Shown here: one piece after another, positions 45,511-57,182 of the stretch
How the letters are laid out: each line of letters starts with the position of its first letter
Position numbering within the stretch: the stretch's first letter is position 1
Notes under the pieces: generated by a model
Databases searched by the model: none
Told to the model about the DNA's origin: nothing
The model's input: the letters and a program-made list of their open reading frames with translations, nothing else
Assembly (NCBI GenBank): GCA_001557505.1
Contig: LSAX01000009.1
Span: forward strand, 2,334,377 to 2,398,376
Source of the DNA: Reticulascus tulasneorum
Taxonomy: Eukaryota > Ascomycota > Sordariomycetes > Glomerellales > Reticulascaceae
Length of the DNA stretch: 64,000 bases
Reading direction: 5' to 3'
Position numbers and translations under genes: made by a program

Positions 45511-48270
45511 TCAGATAGGGTGTTCAGGTAAGGCAGGCAACGGTTTGCGTGAGATCGTCGCATGTGCAGAATTCTGTCTTCGATAGGCAGGTTTGCTGGG
45601 AACATCGCCACCGTCTAGCGGTACTATCTGTATGCCCGTGTCACTTGTAGAAGGAAGAAGTGATGGGCAACAAGATGAATCTTGATCTGTTGCAGGCATT
45701 TTCAGTGTGGAGACCGTCTGCTCAGTCGATGGCAGCATGCCTATTGTCGCACTGGTTGAAAAATCATCATTGATCTCCAAGTCCTCTGATAGTTGATCCA
45801 ACTGGATTGTGGCCGGTGATCCAAGGTCCGACCTATAATCGTTATGGATGAATCTTTGCCCAATGCCCGACGATGGTGTGAGGGGTATGTAATCATCTAC
45901 TGGCAAGAGAGGGTCTTGCCCCTGGCTTACATTACGCGCCGATGGAACCCCCGTGGACTGGTCATTCCTAGAGCCCAAGACAGCACCCTCATAAGAGTTA
46001 TAAGCAAACGCTTGTCTGGAAGTAGGCTCCAAGGAGAACCAAGGACGGGCATAGTTTGGGTTGGACGCCATATCCAACTCAAACTGACTGGGGATAATGG
46101 GGTGCACAATGCTGCGAGAAAATATGACGAGGACGAGGCATGACAATAGAAGTATAGCTTGGATAATAGCCATTCGTTTCTGGAATACCACCTCCTCAGC
46201 CAGGATATTGAGCCGCGAACTAAGTGCCATAGTTTCTCGTCGAGATTGTTCTCGCTGGCTCTCCAAGGCTATAATAGTAGACTGCCAAATTTGATCGTAC
46301 TGTTGACGAACGTTTCGTAGCTCGGACAAAACGGTCCGATTAAGGTTATCGAGGAAAGTATCGACTCTTGAAAGCTGCTTTTTCTCGGCTGCCTGTTGGA
46401 CCTCCTGGAGAAACCTAGACTGATCCTCCATATATTTCAAGGACAAGGTTACGTTAGACTCAAGTAGCTGCAGTCGTTTGGTAATGGCTTTGAAGAAACT
46501 TTCCTGAATTGTCGGAGATGCTGGGGAGGCTGATGCTGTACTAGTAGTTTTGTTCCGGGGTAAAATGCTAGCCGGTGCTCGACCAATCGACGCATAATTG
46601 GACTCGCGGGGCTCCTCGTTTGGCAACTCTGAAGCGGGTTGCTGAACAGAAGTTTGGCCAGTTGCCTCGACATGAGCCGGCGACTGAATCTTTGAAGGAG
46701 TAGTATTTGGTCCCGGCATTTCGATGGTAGATGAAGATTGTACAGATAGGTTTAGCTCCGTGAGGATATCAATGGAAACTCCGCCTCCCCGTTGCGATAC
46801 ACTATATGGGGTGCTGACACCGGTATCTGTGTTGATTCCCCGCAAGTCAGCACTTCCGCTATTTGTCGATTGGAGAATGTCCGCCTCCGCTGCCATGCAT
46901 GTAGAAACTGCTATGATTAACGGAGAAACGGGAAACTCGGAGGTCATTGAATGAGCCGAGTTCGTGACAGCGTGCTCCTGGACTGAATGGTTGGCGGACA
47001 ATGGCAGATCACTTCCTACCGATGCGTTACTTGGCGTGCCGCTCAGTTCATATGTGGGAACCTCTGCGCTACTGCTTGGCTCCTCGAGTTCGTCCTCGTC
47101 CGGAGCTGCTTCGGTTTCCTTCCACGACTCCAGCATGCGCGTGCCATGGACACGGAGTAGAGATACAGGGCAATAGTATTCGTTACCGTAATGGGTTAGA
47201 AATTCGATCCTGACATACTTTGCCCAGATAAGGGGGTTCTCAACGAGAAATGGTTGAATATCGCGAGAGTTCTTTGCCTCGAATATGCCAAGCTCCTTCC
47301 ACTTGTCGACTTTGACTGGATATCGATCGCTCACACTGACGCGAAACTGTCGTATCATGCTGGAGAAGAACTCGAAGTTTGCTAGAACTATGGTGTCAAC
47401 GAGAATGTCATCTGTGAGTTCGACAATGACAAATTTGTTGTCTGCTGCGCACTCCAGAAGCATGTAAGAATCCTTGTTTTCAACCAATATGGCCTTGGAA
47501 TTCTTGGCTCCTTGGTTTGTTTTCAGCACTGTTGCACCAGCGTCAAAAGATGAGTATGAGAACCTCTCCTTGCAGGTCTTCCCGGCGTCCTTGCTTCGAT
47601 AGTATTGTGTCCTTCCATCGTCATAAAGCACCGTCTCTTGCTGCTGATCCCGGTCGAGCGAGTCGGTGGCGGCTGAGCGTGAAGGGGTACCAATGCCGCT
47701 ATTCTTTTCCGAATATGTGTCGAAGTTCAGCGAGATCTCGCCTTCGTCGCCGAGGCTATCCAAGCCTCCACCATCATTGCCACGTCTCTCGGGGTCGATG
47801 TGATCCTCGGCTGCCTTGCGAGACCTCAGCTCGTTTGGGTCCTGCCCAGCTCGTCGAAGCATCAGCTCCTTCCAGTCCTCGAAAGACATGAAGGTCCTAG
47901 CAGTTGGATCTCCATCTGCTCCAGGGTCGGGATCTTTTCTATGGATCTCGTTATTGGCTTGGGAACTTGCTGGAGGGGGACCGCGACTTGGAAGCGGCGT
48001 CGTAAACCCCGCGACAACTGTGTGCGATGTAGCACTTGCATTCTGCACGGATGGGTTCAAAACCTCACCACCCGGCCAGCTCGTCTGGAGACATTGTTGC
48101 GGCAGAGTGTGCGTGATGTAATTGGCAGTCCCATACTCGCAGGTACTTGAATTCAGGTTGCTAGCAGTATTTTGGGAAGTGACATGTTGCCGGGCTTCGC
48201 AGCTAGAATGTAGGCAAGCCAGAAGCAAAACGAATAGCAATAGCTTATGAGATTGGTATGATATGTACAT
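45511..48270 (-). CDS. SLP1: SUN-domain ER membrane protein (SLP1 family)
   Basis: SLP1-type proteins carry a SUN-like domain in the ER lumen; yeast Slp1 works with Emp65 to protect folding-competent proteins from degradation. This is one uninterrupted exon of 919 codons. A signal peptide covers about residues 1-26 (KLLLFVLLLACLHSS). The FEDWKELML motif is at about 130-138, and the SUN-like domain at about 240-385 (SKAILVENKDSYMLLECAAD, then FVIVELTDDILVDTIVLANF, EFLTHYGNEYYCPVSLLRVHG). A coiled-coil stretch precedes one transmembrane helix at about 697-717 (IIQAILLLSCLVLVIF). The final 200 residues are a Ser-rich cytosolic tail ending LPALPEHPI. It is the last gene before the AT-rich transposon block; its start lies only about 430 bp from that boundary. 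Confidence 0.93.
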   Translation of the reverse strand: MYISYQSHKLLLFVLLLACLHSSCEARQHVTSQNTASNLNSSTCEYGTANYITHTLPQQCLQTSWPGGEVLNPSVQNASATSHTVVAGFTTPLPSRGPPPASSQANNEIHRKDPDPGADGDPTARTFMSFEDWKELMLRRAGQDPNELRSRKAAEDHIDPERRGNDGGGLDSLGDEGEISLNFDTYSEKNSGIGTPSRSAATDSLDRDQQQETVLYDDGRTQYYRSKDAGKTCKERFSYSSFDAGATVLKTNQGAKNSKAILVENKDSYMLLECAADNKFVIVELTDDILVDTIVLANFEFFSSMIRQFRVSVSDRYPVKVDKWKELGIFEAKNSRDIQPFLVENPLIWAKYVRIEFLTHYGNEYYCPVSLLRVHGTRMLESWKETEAAPDEDELEEPSSSAEVPTYELSGTPSNASVGSDLPLSANHSVQEHAVTNSAHSMTSEFPVSPLIIAVSTCMAAEADILQSTNSGSADLRGINTDTGVSTPYSVSQRGGGVSIDILTELNLSVQSSSTIEMPGPNTTPSKIQSPAHVEATGQTSVQQPASELPNEEPRESNYASIGRAPASILPRNKTTSTASASPASPTIQESFFKAITKRLQLLESNVTLSLKYMEDQSRFLQEVQQAAEKKQLSRVDTFLDNLNRTVLSELRNVRQQYDQIWQSTIIALESQREQSRRETMALSSRLNILAEEVVFQKRMAIIQAILLLSCLVLVIFSRSIVHPIIPSQFELDMASNPNYARPWFSLEPTSRQAFAYNSYEGAVLGSRNDQSTGVPSARNVSQGQDPLLPVDDYIPLTPSSGIGQRFIHNDYRSDLGSPATIQLDQLSEDLEINDDFSTSATIGMLPSTEQTVSTLKMPATDQDSSCCPSLLPSTSDTGIQIVPLDGGDVPSKPAYRRQNSAHATISRKPLPALPEHPI

Positions 48271-48700
48271 CGCACCAGTCCAAATAATGAAAATTGGTTA
48301 ATGAGCTGCGTTTGGCATTGTCACCAACAAGCATGGCAGGGCAGAGAGACTTATGTCATGTCAACTGGCGACTTTAGGACTATTGAAAGTAAGGTAGTAA
48401 GTAGTGCAGAATAGCTGTGACGTAGACTACGAGCCCTGTATGTTGGCTAGTTTGTACTTGTGGCGCTGAGCCGAGCCAATGAATGCTGACACTACAGTAC
48501 AAGCGATACCAAAAGTTGCTGGCAAAGCCTATCAATAATTTGGATGTAATTCCCAGGAATTACAGAGCAGTATGCCCTATTTATAAGGCATCTGCCGCTG
48601 ACAATAACGCATTTTAGCGCGGGGCATGGTGTTGGGCGAATACATCAGTGGGGTCAATCCGCACCTAAAGGGATAAAACATGATCTGAAGAACTATACTA
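48271..48700. promoter_or_regulatory. SLP1 promoter next to the AT-rich boundary
   Basis: This balanced-composition sequence upstream of SLP1 changes to nearly pure A/T by about 48,700. No gene was found. The promoter therefore abuts presumed RIP-silenced DNA. Confidence 0.5.
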
Positions 48701-48889
48701 AAAACATTCAAAGATTATAATAAATGTTATTTGTGTTACAACTTTTTTTAATGTGATTTTGATTGGCTAATTTAAAAGTAAAGTTTTTTAAATATATAAT
48801 ATATTATCTATTTAAAAAAAGATTTTTTTATTTATTTTAAAAGATTTTTTTAAAAATAATTATATTTAAAATTATGTTAAAAATATATT

Positions 48890-49797
48890 ATTTATCTAAT
48901 ATTATTTAAAACGTTATTTTCTAAATTAATATTTAAAATTAATAAATAGTTATTAAAAATATTATCTAAAATATTTTTAATTTTCCATTTATTAATAATT
49001 AGTAAAAATCTATATTAAAATTAATATTAAAATTAATATTATAAGTTTTTAAGTAAAATAACTTATTTATTATAATAATTTAATAATTTTTTAAATGAAT
49101 TTGAGTTTAAAATAATAAATAATAAATTATTTTTAATAATAAAATTTAAAATCTTATTATAAACTTCATCTTCTTCAAAATCCGTTATTATATTATTTCG
49201 AAGTCGTTTTCAACTTTCTATTAGCATATTAAAAAAACCTTAAATAGGTAGTATAATAGATTTTAAAAATAATTAATATTAAATAAATAAATAAATAATT
49301 AAATAATTTAAAAACTTATTTTTTTATCTAGTTTTTTTATTATTTTTATTATAAATAATATTAAGATGTTTAATTTGATAATATTATATATAGTTTGATA
49401 TTTAAAATCTAATAATTCATTTTATTTTTTTTAAAAGAATAACTATAATTAATATTAATATATTAGTTAATATATTAATTAAAATAATAACTTACATAAT
49501 ATAAGAAATTAACATTTTTCTATCTTTATTATAATTAATTAATAATAAAGACTGTTTAAATAAATTATTAATAAAAATATAAACGTTTATTTTATTATCT
49601 AGCTTTAATTTATAACTTTCTTTATTATATTTGGAATTTTGAAAATTATTAATATTAATATTAATAATATTATTAATTTCTTTAATATCTGAATTTAAAA
49701 AACTTAAAATAAGGGTATTTTGATTTATAATAAAAGAAAAATCTATTTTTAAAGTTTAAAAAATAAGATTTTAATAATATGTTTTAAAGTTTATAAT
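48890..49797 (-). mobile_element. hAT fragment D (truncated 5' part of transposase)
   Basis: This minus-strand hAT copy carries the transposase 5' region: the presumed start lies near 49,750, followed (toward lower coordinates) by the same order of exon-like blocks found in copy A at 52,110-52,990. Recognisable similarity stops near 48,890, so its C-terminal half is missing. It is cut on the right at 49,797 by the left terminus of element F, about 45 bp upstream of the transposase start. Confidence 0.6.
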
Positions 49798-49961
49798 CAG
49801 AGTTATGATTTTAGTTAGTTAGTTTAGTTAATGGTCTGATTAAAATTAATTAAAATAAATTTCTAACTAATTAAAACTAACTAAATAAAAAAGCTTATTA
49901 ACTAAAACTAACTAATTAAAATTATAAAATTAAAAAAACTAACTAACTAAAAGTAAAATTA

Positions 49962-49969
49962 ACTAAAAC
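49962..49969. repeat. Target-site duplication of element A, left copy
   Basis: ACTAAAAC directly precedes the left terminus of element A and matches the eight bases directly after its right terminus. Eight base pairs is the length generated by hAT transposases. Confidence 0.8.
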
Positions 49970-52900
49970 TAAGGTTGTGATTTTAGTCTTTAGTCTCTAG
50001 TCAAAAGTTAGTCTTTTTAGTTAGTCTTAATTTTAATCATTTAAAAGACTAACTAAATTTATTTTTAATTAGTTTAGTCATTAAAAAGACTAACTAAAAA
50101 CTAACTAAAGACTAACTAAAAAGACTAAAAAAACTAAAAATATTAAAAAATTAAATAACTAAATAACTAAATAACTAAATAACTAATCTATATTTTCTTT
50201 TATAAATAATTCTAAATCTTTAATATCTTTAATTTTCCAGCTTTTTAATAATATAAGCTGTTTAATAATATCCGGATTAAGCTTATTTCGATTTTTAATA
50301 ATAATATTTCCTCTTATAGAGAAAATATACTTAATAGAAGCAGATGTAGCTGGTATAACTAATATCTTTCTAACTAAAATAGCTAATATAAGAAATCGAA
50401 TATTATTATCTTTCTAAAATTCTAAAAGTTCGATTTATAATATATTAATATTATATTTAAAATTAAATATTAAATAAAATATTAAAAATATATTTACTTT
50501 TTTATTTACTATATTCTCTTTAAGATATATAATATATTCTTCTTCTATATTATCTGAATTTAAATATATATTATCGTCTAAATTAGAATTTAAAGATTGT
50601 TGATTATTATAAATATCAGTATTTAATTTGTCAAAAAACTCAGTAAACAGGTTATTATACTAAGGTCTAATTTCAGGTTTTAATCTATTAATTAATATTA
50701 ATATAAATATAAAATTAAATAAACAATTAAAATAATTAATAACTTATTTTAAATATTCGACTTTTAATAAATTATTCATATCTTTATTAATATTTGAATA
50801 AAAATATAATAACCCTCCTTTGCTAAAATAACTTAATTTAAGTCTAAGGTCTAATATAAACACTAATAAATAAGGCTTATAATTATTTATTAAATTAAAA
50901 GTTAATTTCCAAGGAAAATATTTTTCTAATTTAATAATTCCAGTTTAAATAGCTATTATAAAGCTATTATAATAGTCTTTCTATTTAATTATTAATAAAT
51001 AAAAATAAAATTATATAAAAATTAGTAAACTTACTAAATTAGGATTTTTTCGACTAGATTTTTTATATTTATTAATAAGAGATTCTAATTTATTATATAT
51101 TTGATAAATATATAATAAACCTTTATTAAGTGTAATATAAGATTTTGTTTATAATTTAATAGACGGTTTAACAAATATTTTAAATATATTTTTTTAAATC
51201 TATTAAAGAATTTTATTTAAAATCTGTTAAAAAAACCTTTTTAAAGTCTTAATTTGTTATGTTATTTTGAATATAAATTGAAGGGTATTTTAATTTAAGA
51301 GCTATATTAATTATATAATATGTTAAATTCTACTAAGTAATATTATCTATATAATTAGTTAATAAATATAATAATATAATATTTAAATATTAATTTAAAA
51401 TAAGACTTACCAAATAATATTTGTTTAATATTATAATTAGAAAGAATAATACCATCTTTCTTATATTTATTAAATCTTTTTAATAATAATTTTCGATTTT
51501 CTTATATATATTTAATTAAAATTGCAATTTTCCGTAATTTAGAAGTAATATTTATAATTAAATTAGTTAAATAATAAATTAAATAAACTTAACCCTAACT
51601 TACTAATATATAAAGATATATTATCTTCTTTTATATTTTGATTTTCGTTAAGATTATTAATATAATCTAATAACTAACTTTCTATATTTTTATTTAAAAT
51701 ATAATTTTATAATATGTCTTATACTATTATATTTATAATATATGCTATACATCGAATATTATTTAAAAACTCTTTATTAAAAGATTTATAATAATTCTTT
51801 TTAAAAATATTAATAAATATATTATTATTCGTTACATTATCTTGTATAATATTAAAATAAAATTAGTTAAATATTAATATTATAATAAAATAAAACTTAT
51901 TTATAAATAATAGATAATTTTAAACTTAGATAACTAGGTAATATATTTATAAATTCATTATAGATATATAAGTTAATATGATTTTTAGTTAATTTTTTAA
52001 AGCTAATTAATTTATAATTAATTTTAAAAGCCGAGTTGATATATATTAATATAATACCAATATAAGCTATTTATACAATAGAAGTCCAAATATCAAAAGT
52101 TAAAAAAAATAAACCGTTATTTAAAATGTTATTTTCTAAATTAATATTTAAAACTAATAAATGGTTATTAAAAGTATTTTTTAAAATATTTTTAATTTTC
52201 CACTTATTAATAATTAATGAAAATCTATATTAAAATCTACATTAAAATTAATATATATATATATATATATTTAAGCTTTTTAATAAAATAACTTACTTAT
52301 TATAATAATTTAATAATTCTTTAAATAAATTTGAATTTAAAATATTAAATAATGAATTATTTTCAATAATAAAATTTAAAATCTTATTATAAACTTCATC
52401 TTCTTTAAAATCGGTTATAATATTATTTCGAGGTCGTTTTCAGCTTTTTAAAAAATTATTAAAAAATGTTTAAACTTAAAGTTTAATTGAAGATTCTTAT
52501 ATATAATATTAATATATAAATATTTAATTATTAAAATAATAATAAATAACTTATTTTTTGTTTTGTTTTTTCAGTTTCTTTATTATAAATAATATTTAAA
52601 AGTTTATTTTTATAATATTAAGCAAAATTAGAAATTTAAAACTTTTTAATAGTTTTAATTTTTTAAAAGTACAACTATATATAAAATATTAATAAATATA
52701 ACTATAAAATACATAATTTAAAATATAACTTATATAGTATAAAAAATAACCATTTTTCATTCTTTATTAAGGTTAATAAGTAATAAAAATCAAGTAAATA
52801 AGTTATTAATAAATATATAAATATTTGTTAAGTTATCAGGTTTTAATTTATAACTTTCTTTATTATATTTAGAATTTTTAAAGTTATTAATATTACTAAT

Positions 52901-53557
52901 ATTAATATCATTATTAACTTCTTCTATTTCTAAATTAGAAAAGTTAGAAATTAAAGAATTTCTATTAGTTGTTATAAAAAGAGAATCTATTTTAAAAAAC
53001 TTTAAAATAGTTTAATATATATTAAAAGATAATATAAAAGTAAGTTTTATAACTTAAAATATAATAAAGTATAATATTATTTTAAAAGTAAGTTTAAAAG
53101 TTAGAAATTAACGTCTTATTTATATTTAATTTCAAAATTCTAAAAGATTCTACATAATTCCATCTTATTATTAAGCCTTAATAATATTAATATTAAACAA
53201 CTAATATAAAATTATTAACTATTATTAATAATTACTTAATTAATAATTCAATTTTAAAATTTTGTATATAATTTTATTTTATTATTAAGCTTTAATAATA
53301 TTAATATTAAATAACTAATATAAAATTATTAATTAATATTAATAATTACTTAATTATTAATTAAATTTTAAAAGTTTCTATATAATTCTATCTTATTATT
53401 AAGTATTAATAATATTATTTTAATCTTTTTAATCTTTTTAGTTAGTTTTTAGTTAGTCTTTTAAAAAAAATTTAGTTAGTTTAGTCAAACTAAAAACTAA
53501 CTAAATTAGTTTTAATAAAGATAAAGATTAAACTAACTAACTAAAACCACAACCCTG
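49970..53557 (-). mobile_element. Complete hAT transposon A, RIP-degraded
   Basis: This 3,588-bp element is bounded by an exact 8-bp target duplication. The left terminus TAAGGTTGTGATTTTAGTC is the damaged form of CAGGGTTGTG; the right terminus reads inward as CAGGGTTGTGGTTTTAGTTA. The transposase runs on the minus strand, from its 5' end near 53,000 to the hAT dimerisation domain at about 50,239-50,405 (ATSASIKYIFSIRGN, then KNRNKLNPDIIKQLILLKSW). Stops and frameshifts are frequent, so it is not autonomous. Both ends hold arrays of ACTAA/TTAGT words. Confidence 0.8.
50239..50405 (-). pseudogene. hAT C-terminal dimerisation domain of element A
   Basis: The minus-strand translation gives the RFLILAILVRKILVIPATSA-like core, followed by FSIRGNIIIKNRNKL and LILLKSW, which is the hATC dimerisation domain. 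The canonical SSAxSERxFS motif is altered to TSASIKYIFS, in keeping with mutation. Confidence 0.75.
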
Positions 53558-53565
53558 ACTAAAAC
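53558..53565. repeat. Target-site duplication of element A, right copy
   Basis: ACTAAAAC follows the terminal CCCTG of element A exactly, matching the left copy at 49962-49969. Joining the two flanks restores a continuous AACTAA-rich subterminal region of element F. Confidence 0.8.
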
Positions 53566-53786
53566 TAATTAGAACTAACTAAATTAAGATGTAAAATCTA
53601 ATAAAACTTAATTATTAATATATAAAATCTAATAGAATATTAATTAAAATTATAAATATAAATTATATATTATTTTAGAAAATTATTATCTTTTAATTTT
53701 TAAATATTATCTATTATCTATTATAACTTTTATAATTTTATTTTTATATAAACCTTAATATAATTTATTATTAAAATTTTCTTAAA

Positions 53787-54660
53787 ATGGATATTTCGTT
53801 TATTATAAATCAAAATATTTCTAATTCTAATTTTTTTATTTTAAAAGCTAAAGAAATTAATAATATTAATAATAATATTAATATTATTAATTTTGAAAAT
53901 TTAAAATATAATAAAAAAGATTATAAATTAAAACTAGATAAAAAAACTAATATATATATATTTATAAATGGTTTATTTATTTGATCTTTATTCTTTATTA
54001 ATTATAATAAAGAAAGAGAAATGTTTATATTTTGTATTATATAATTTTTATTATTTTAAAATTATTATTATTTATAACTAATTATTTATAAAGTGTTCTT
54101 ATAAACAAACTAATATTATTAAAGGTTTTTAAGCTTTTAATTTTTAATATTATTATAAATATAAATATTATTTATAATAAAAAAATAGAAAAAATAAAAT
54201 AAAAAAGTAAATTATATTTTTATATTTATATTTTTATATTTTTAATAATATTAATATTAATAAAATAGAATCTATTATTATAATTTCTATTTAAGGATTT
54301 TTTAATATGCTTTTAGAAAGCCGAAAAAGACTTCAAAATAATATAATTATCGATTTTAATAAAGATAAAGTTTATAATAAGATTTTAAACTTTATAATTA
54401 AAAATAATTTATTATTTAATATTTTAAATTTAAATTTATTTAAAAAATTATTAAATTATTATAATAAGTAAGTTATCTTTAATTATTTAATAATTTATAT
54501 TAATAATAATATTAGATTTTCATTTATTATTAATAAATGGAAAATTAAAAATATTTTAGATAATATTTTTAATAATCATTTATTAGCTTTAAATATTAAT
54601 TTAGAAAATAACATTTTAAATAATAATTTATTTTTTATAACTTTTGATATTTAGACTTTT
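53787..54660 (+). pseudogene. hAT transposase 5' fragment in element F
   Basis: The first frame (53787-53984) encodes 65 residues ending FINGLFI and is equivalent to the 5' exons of the other copies (compare YIIKNGLFTR in element C). Further blocks follow in the plus direction with the same spacing as in A and C, ending at ITFDI-stop-TF near 54,640, where TAG stands for the TGG of the hAT FDIW motif. The fragment stops there. Confidence 0.6.
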
Positions 54661-56641
54661 ATAACAGGCTGAACAGAAGGCTTATAATACCATTGATTTT
54701 GCTAACTATTCTATTAAACATTAAGGTAAAGAGGAAAAAGAGAAAATAACTTATAATTACTATTATAAGCAGAAGAGAAAACTTTATAATAATTATATAA
54801 CCTTATACCTAATTCTACCTAATAGTTAATAATAGTTAATAACAACCAGTAATACCTAACCTGTTCCGTCATATTACCTTTTTATCGTTAATAAGGTTAT
54901 ATTTATATACCTTAAATAAATCCTCGTTTATTACCTTATATATTTTTATTAAAAAATTAAATAATATAAATAAACTAATTAGGAGATAGAGGTCTTTAAA
55001 ATCTTATATATATATCTATAATTAATAAAGGTCATATTAGCGACTTATGTAATCTTCCTTAAGACCTTTTAGTTGTTAATAATATATCTTACGTTAGTTA
55101 TAATTTATTAACGTTATCTACTCCGGCTGCTAAGTTATTATCATCATATATAGCAGGCTTTATATTGTTTTTATATACCGTAAGCTATTTAGTTAGCTAT
55201 ATTAATAAGCTTAGCCTTGTTAGGTATAAGTTGTGGTATTATCTTAGCTTATATAAGATGTGTTTAAAGTCTTTTATATTATATTAATTAAGGTTATCAT
55301 TATATTTAGCCTAGTTAATTATATATTATAACTTACCTTTATAGATCTATAATATAAATATCGCTTTTACATAAAACTTAAAGGCGTTTTTATATTACTT
55401 TAAAGGTAAAAGTTCGTTATATTAGTTTAACAAAAGGTTTATCTAAACTTTATAGAGTTAGTCTAAATAGAATATTAAGTATATCTTAATAAAATTAGAT
55501 AATTCTATATAGAAAACGTTATTATACTTATTAACGATCTTCTATAGGTTGTTTTATTATAAGTTTATTTTAACGTTTAATTTATCGTTTTTCTAACTAG
55601 TCTTATCTATAAAAACGAAATCTCTTATATTAAAGTCTATTAGCTAATATTAATGGTTAATATATCTTTTCTAATATATTTAGGCCTTTATTATATTACC
55701 TTGCGTAACTTCTCATACCTATAAAATATATTAAATAAGGTTTTAAACTTCTTAATAATTAAGTTTATTAATATTATTTCTAAATATCATAGAATATTAT
55801 TCTTAATTAAAGCTTATATAAGGTTTTTAACTAAATTTTATTATAAAAAAAGATAATCTAGTAAAATTATATAATAAGGCCGTTTATGTTATATTTATAA
55901 TTGGTAATAACTTTAACTAATCGTCTTAGAAATAATTAATAAAGGGCCTTAGCTGTTATATTAAGTATTAATTTATAATTTTTATCTATTTATCAATCTA
56001 AGGATAATAAGTAATAGATAATTGTTATTATATTTTCAAAATAATATAGAATTTTTCTTAAAAAGAGGATATAAATTAAAGGTTATAATTTAAGACGATT
56101 GATTTTAAGATATTATATATCTTTTAGATGTAAATATAATAAAGTTAGGCTATCTCTTTTATTATGATTATCTTATAATAAGATAATAAGTATGTTTATT
56201 TTCTTAGATGGTTAATTATAATGTAGACCACGTTATATTTATATTAGTTTAGAGATATTATTATAAAGTTTATCATAATATATTATTAAGGGTATATAAA
56301 TATCTTTAGAAGGTATAATAATCTTAAAAGTAAATCTTAAAAACATTAAGATTAACAATAAATATAATAATTAATAATATATTAATCTATATTAACATTA
56401 AGTTTAAATTAATAATAACGTTATTTAAGAAGCTTTTATGTTTTATTCTTACTTAAGTATATTATAACTTTTTATTAATAAACCTCATAGATTAGATATG
56501 TTTAAAAGTTTCTTTTTAACGGTATTATTAGATATCTTTATTTTATTAGAAAACCGTCCCTCTCGCTTTATTATATTAAGCTACCTTATTATGTTAACTT
56601 ACAAAATAACGTTAATAAGATAATACTTTCGTGGTTATATT
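54661..56641 (-). mobile_element. RIP-degraded Ty3/gypsy retrotransposon fragment
   Basis: The minus-strand translation at about 55,440-55,620 reads FIDKTS-stop-KNDKL, then INL, and further on YIELSNFIKIYLIFYLD. This matches the gypsy integrase C-terminal pattern ELPDSIKIHPIFH with Pro-to-Ser/Leu, His-to-Tyr and Arg-to-stop changes of the RIP type. The region up to about 56,300 would hold the integrase core and reverse transcriptase but is too damaged to place motifs with certainty. Clear long terminal repeats were not found. The fragment interrupts hAT F on its left and is interrupted by hAT B at 56,642. Confidence 0.55.
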
Positions 56642-57009
56642 CAGGGTTGTGATTTTAGTTCTTAGTTTTTAGTTTTAGTTAGTTAATTTTTTAGTTAGTT
56701 AGTTTTAATTAGAAAAAAATTAACTAAATTTAATTTTAGTTAGTTTTAGTTAATATATTAACTAACTAAAACTAACTAATTAGAAAATTCAAATTAACTA
56801 ACTAAAACTAAAACTAATTAAGATTAACTAAAACTAACTAAATTAACTAAAATTTATTTATTTATTTATATTTAAATATATAATAATTAAAATAAAACAT
56901 ATAAAATAAAATAAAATAATATATATATTAAATATATATATATATAAAATAAAAATCTAATCTTCTATTTCTTATAATTATAATTCTAAATCCTTAATAT
57001 CTTTAATTT

Positions 57010-57182
57010 TCTAACTTTTTAATAATATAAGCTATTTAATAATATCCGGATTTAATTTATTCCGATTTTTAGAAATAATATTTCCTTTTATAGAAAATAT
57101 ATGTTTAATAGAAGTAGATATAGTTAGAATAGCTAAAATCCTTCTAATTAAAATACTTAATATAGGAAATCGAGTAGTGTTA
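57010..57182 (-). pseudogene. hAT C-terminal dimerisation domain of element B
   Basis: The minus-strand translation gives RFPILSILIRRILAI, then FSIKGNIISKNRNKL and the end LILLKS followed by a TAG in place of TGG. It is homologous to the domains of A and C. Confidence 0.75.

Larger units (their letters stand above)
49798..54660 (+). mobile_element. hAT element F (plus orientation, split by element A, truncated right)
   Basis: The left terminus CAGAGTTATGATTTTAG (49798) is a G-to-A damaged form of the family terminus CAGGGTTGTGATTTTAG. An AACTAA-rich subterminal region follows to 49,969; element A interrupts; F resumes at 53,558/53,566 and includes a transposase 5' region in plus orientation (frame 53787-53984, MDISFIINQN...). 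Similarity ends within the FDIW motif region at about 54,650, where unrelated sequence (the gypsy fragment) begins. Its presumed left target duplication is TTTATAAT (49790-49797); the right one is not visible. Confidence 0.6.

Noticed and set aside
53787..53984. 65-codon ORF as an independent small gene
   Set aside because: It corresponds in position and sequence pattern to the first coding block of the hAT transposase found in the neighbouring copies.
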